From BJGN01 sp041159865 (GTDB lineage Bacteria; Bacteroidota; Bacteroidia; Chitinophagales; Saprospiraceae): DNA of 64,000 nucleotides. The translations under genes were made by a program, and so were the position numbers. Within the stretch, counting starts at the first letter, position 1, and each line of letters opens with the position of its first letter. This document shows, one piece after another, positions 63,661 through 64,000 of this stretch. Location of the stretch: assembly GCA_041159865.1 (NCBI GenBank), contig JBEAXK010000043.1, positions 1 to 64,000 on the forward strand, given 5' to 3'. The notes under the pieces are model-generated. The model saw nothing but the letters and a program-made list of their open reading frames with translations. It ran no database searches and was not told where the DNA came from.

Positions 63661-64000
63661 TTATCTCTTTTCATCTCTTTTCATCTCATCTAATAATCGT
63701 TGAATATCATCCATAAATACATCAACTGAATGAGGATCAGTGCCATCACAAAAACTTCTGATATGTTTCTTGGTGTCAACTAAGATAAGTCTGCCGCTAT
63801 GATCGAACCCTCCTGGAGCTTCATTATTTTCAACAGCAATACTAAAGTAGGATTTGGCGATATCAAATAAGGCAGCCTTTTCACCCGTCACAAATTTCCA
63901 TTTTTGGGTATTGACCCCAAGATTTCTGGCATAATTAGCTAACCTCTCTACGGTATCTCGTTTAGGATCGATAGAAAAAGATACAAATTTCAATTTATCT
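63661..64000 (-). CDS. SCO1/SenC-family protein, C-terminal part (start lies beyond the window)
   Basis: 113 codons in the window; the frame is open to base 64000, so the N-terminus with the copper-binding CxxxC is out of view. Visible are FVSFSIDPKRDTVERLANYARNLGV and the histidine region GGFDHSGRLILVDTKKHIRSFCDGTDP, typical of SCO proteins that deliver copper to cytochrome oxidase. The last residues (MKRDEKR) are encoded by a tandem decamer repeat. Confidence 0.8.
   Translation of the reverse strand, partial: DKLKFVSFSIDPKRDTVERLANYARNLGVNTQKWKFVTGEKAALFDIAKSYFSIAVENNEAPGGFDHSGRLILVDTKKHIRSFCDGTDPHSVDVFMDDIQRLLDEMKRDEKR

Overview
The window is an AT-rich stretch of a Bacteroidota chromosome. 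The signs are Type IX secretion (T9SS) parts (PorX, a PorP/SprF protein) and T9SS cargo proteins with C-terminal sorting domains, SprB-type repeats, the Bacteroidota -7 promoter element TAnnTTTG in front of many genes, and an arginine operon with the Bacteroidota-type N-acyl-ornithine carbamoyltransferase. The MORN/caspase proteins and very large adhesin-like secreted proteins would suit a Saprospiria-like lineage, but the 346 bases of 16S rRNA present were not compared with any database, so rank below phylum is a guess.

Layout. 1-346 is the 5' end of a 16S rRNA gene on the minus strand, with its promoters and a boxA-like site upstream. 952-4178 holds serC, a YgjP-type metallopeptidase and the rpsF-rpsR-rplI operon. 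4210-7290 is a tandem pair of secreted MORN-repeat/caspase-like proteins. 7481-7756 is a non-coding island: a long hairpin with a T run on the plus strand and, on the minus strand, a promoter-driven tRNA-like gene with an 88-nt structured extra arm. 7827-16729 has transporters, lspA, the fabH-efp-accB-accC fatty-acid synthesis run and an MsbA-like ABC exporter. 16742-24783 holds T9SS cargo and a damaged thioredoxin-fold protein. 24797-36597 mixes housekeeping genes (ybaB, tatC, purQ, rpsT), the T9SS regulator porX, a DsbD-like reductase, a biotin carrier, an AtpZ-like protein without the ATP synthase core, bactofilin and a PorP/SprF protein. 36800-40707 is sucA and hemW. 40893-48956 is a complete minus-strand arginine operon (acetyltransferase, argG, argC, argD, argF', argB, argE, argH), preceded by a short reading frame rich in arginine codons that looks like an attenuator leader peptide. 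49212-64000 holds a sugar transporter, hemJ, and a set suggesting sulfur-compound handling (porin, two YeeE/YedE half-transporters, thioredoxin, rhodanese, SulP permease) interrupted by a 1577-residue T9SS protein. It ends with an epimerase, a small cytochrome c, a prohibitin-like protein and a partial SCO1-type copper chaperone.

The three most interesting signals are (i) the tRNA-like gene at 7557-7713, (ii) the putative arginine leader peptide at 49053-49121, and (iii) the tandem MORN-caspase pair, one of which appears to be transcribed without a leader. Start codons were moved inward for several genes because the longest reading frame began at TTG or GTG inside a TAnnTTTG promoter element or ahead of a clear signal peptide or family start.
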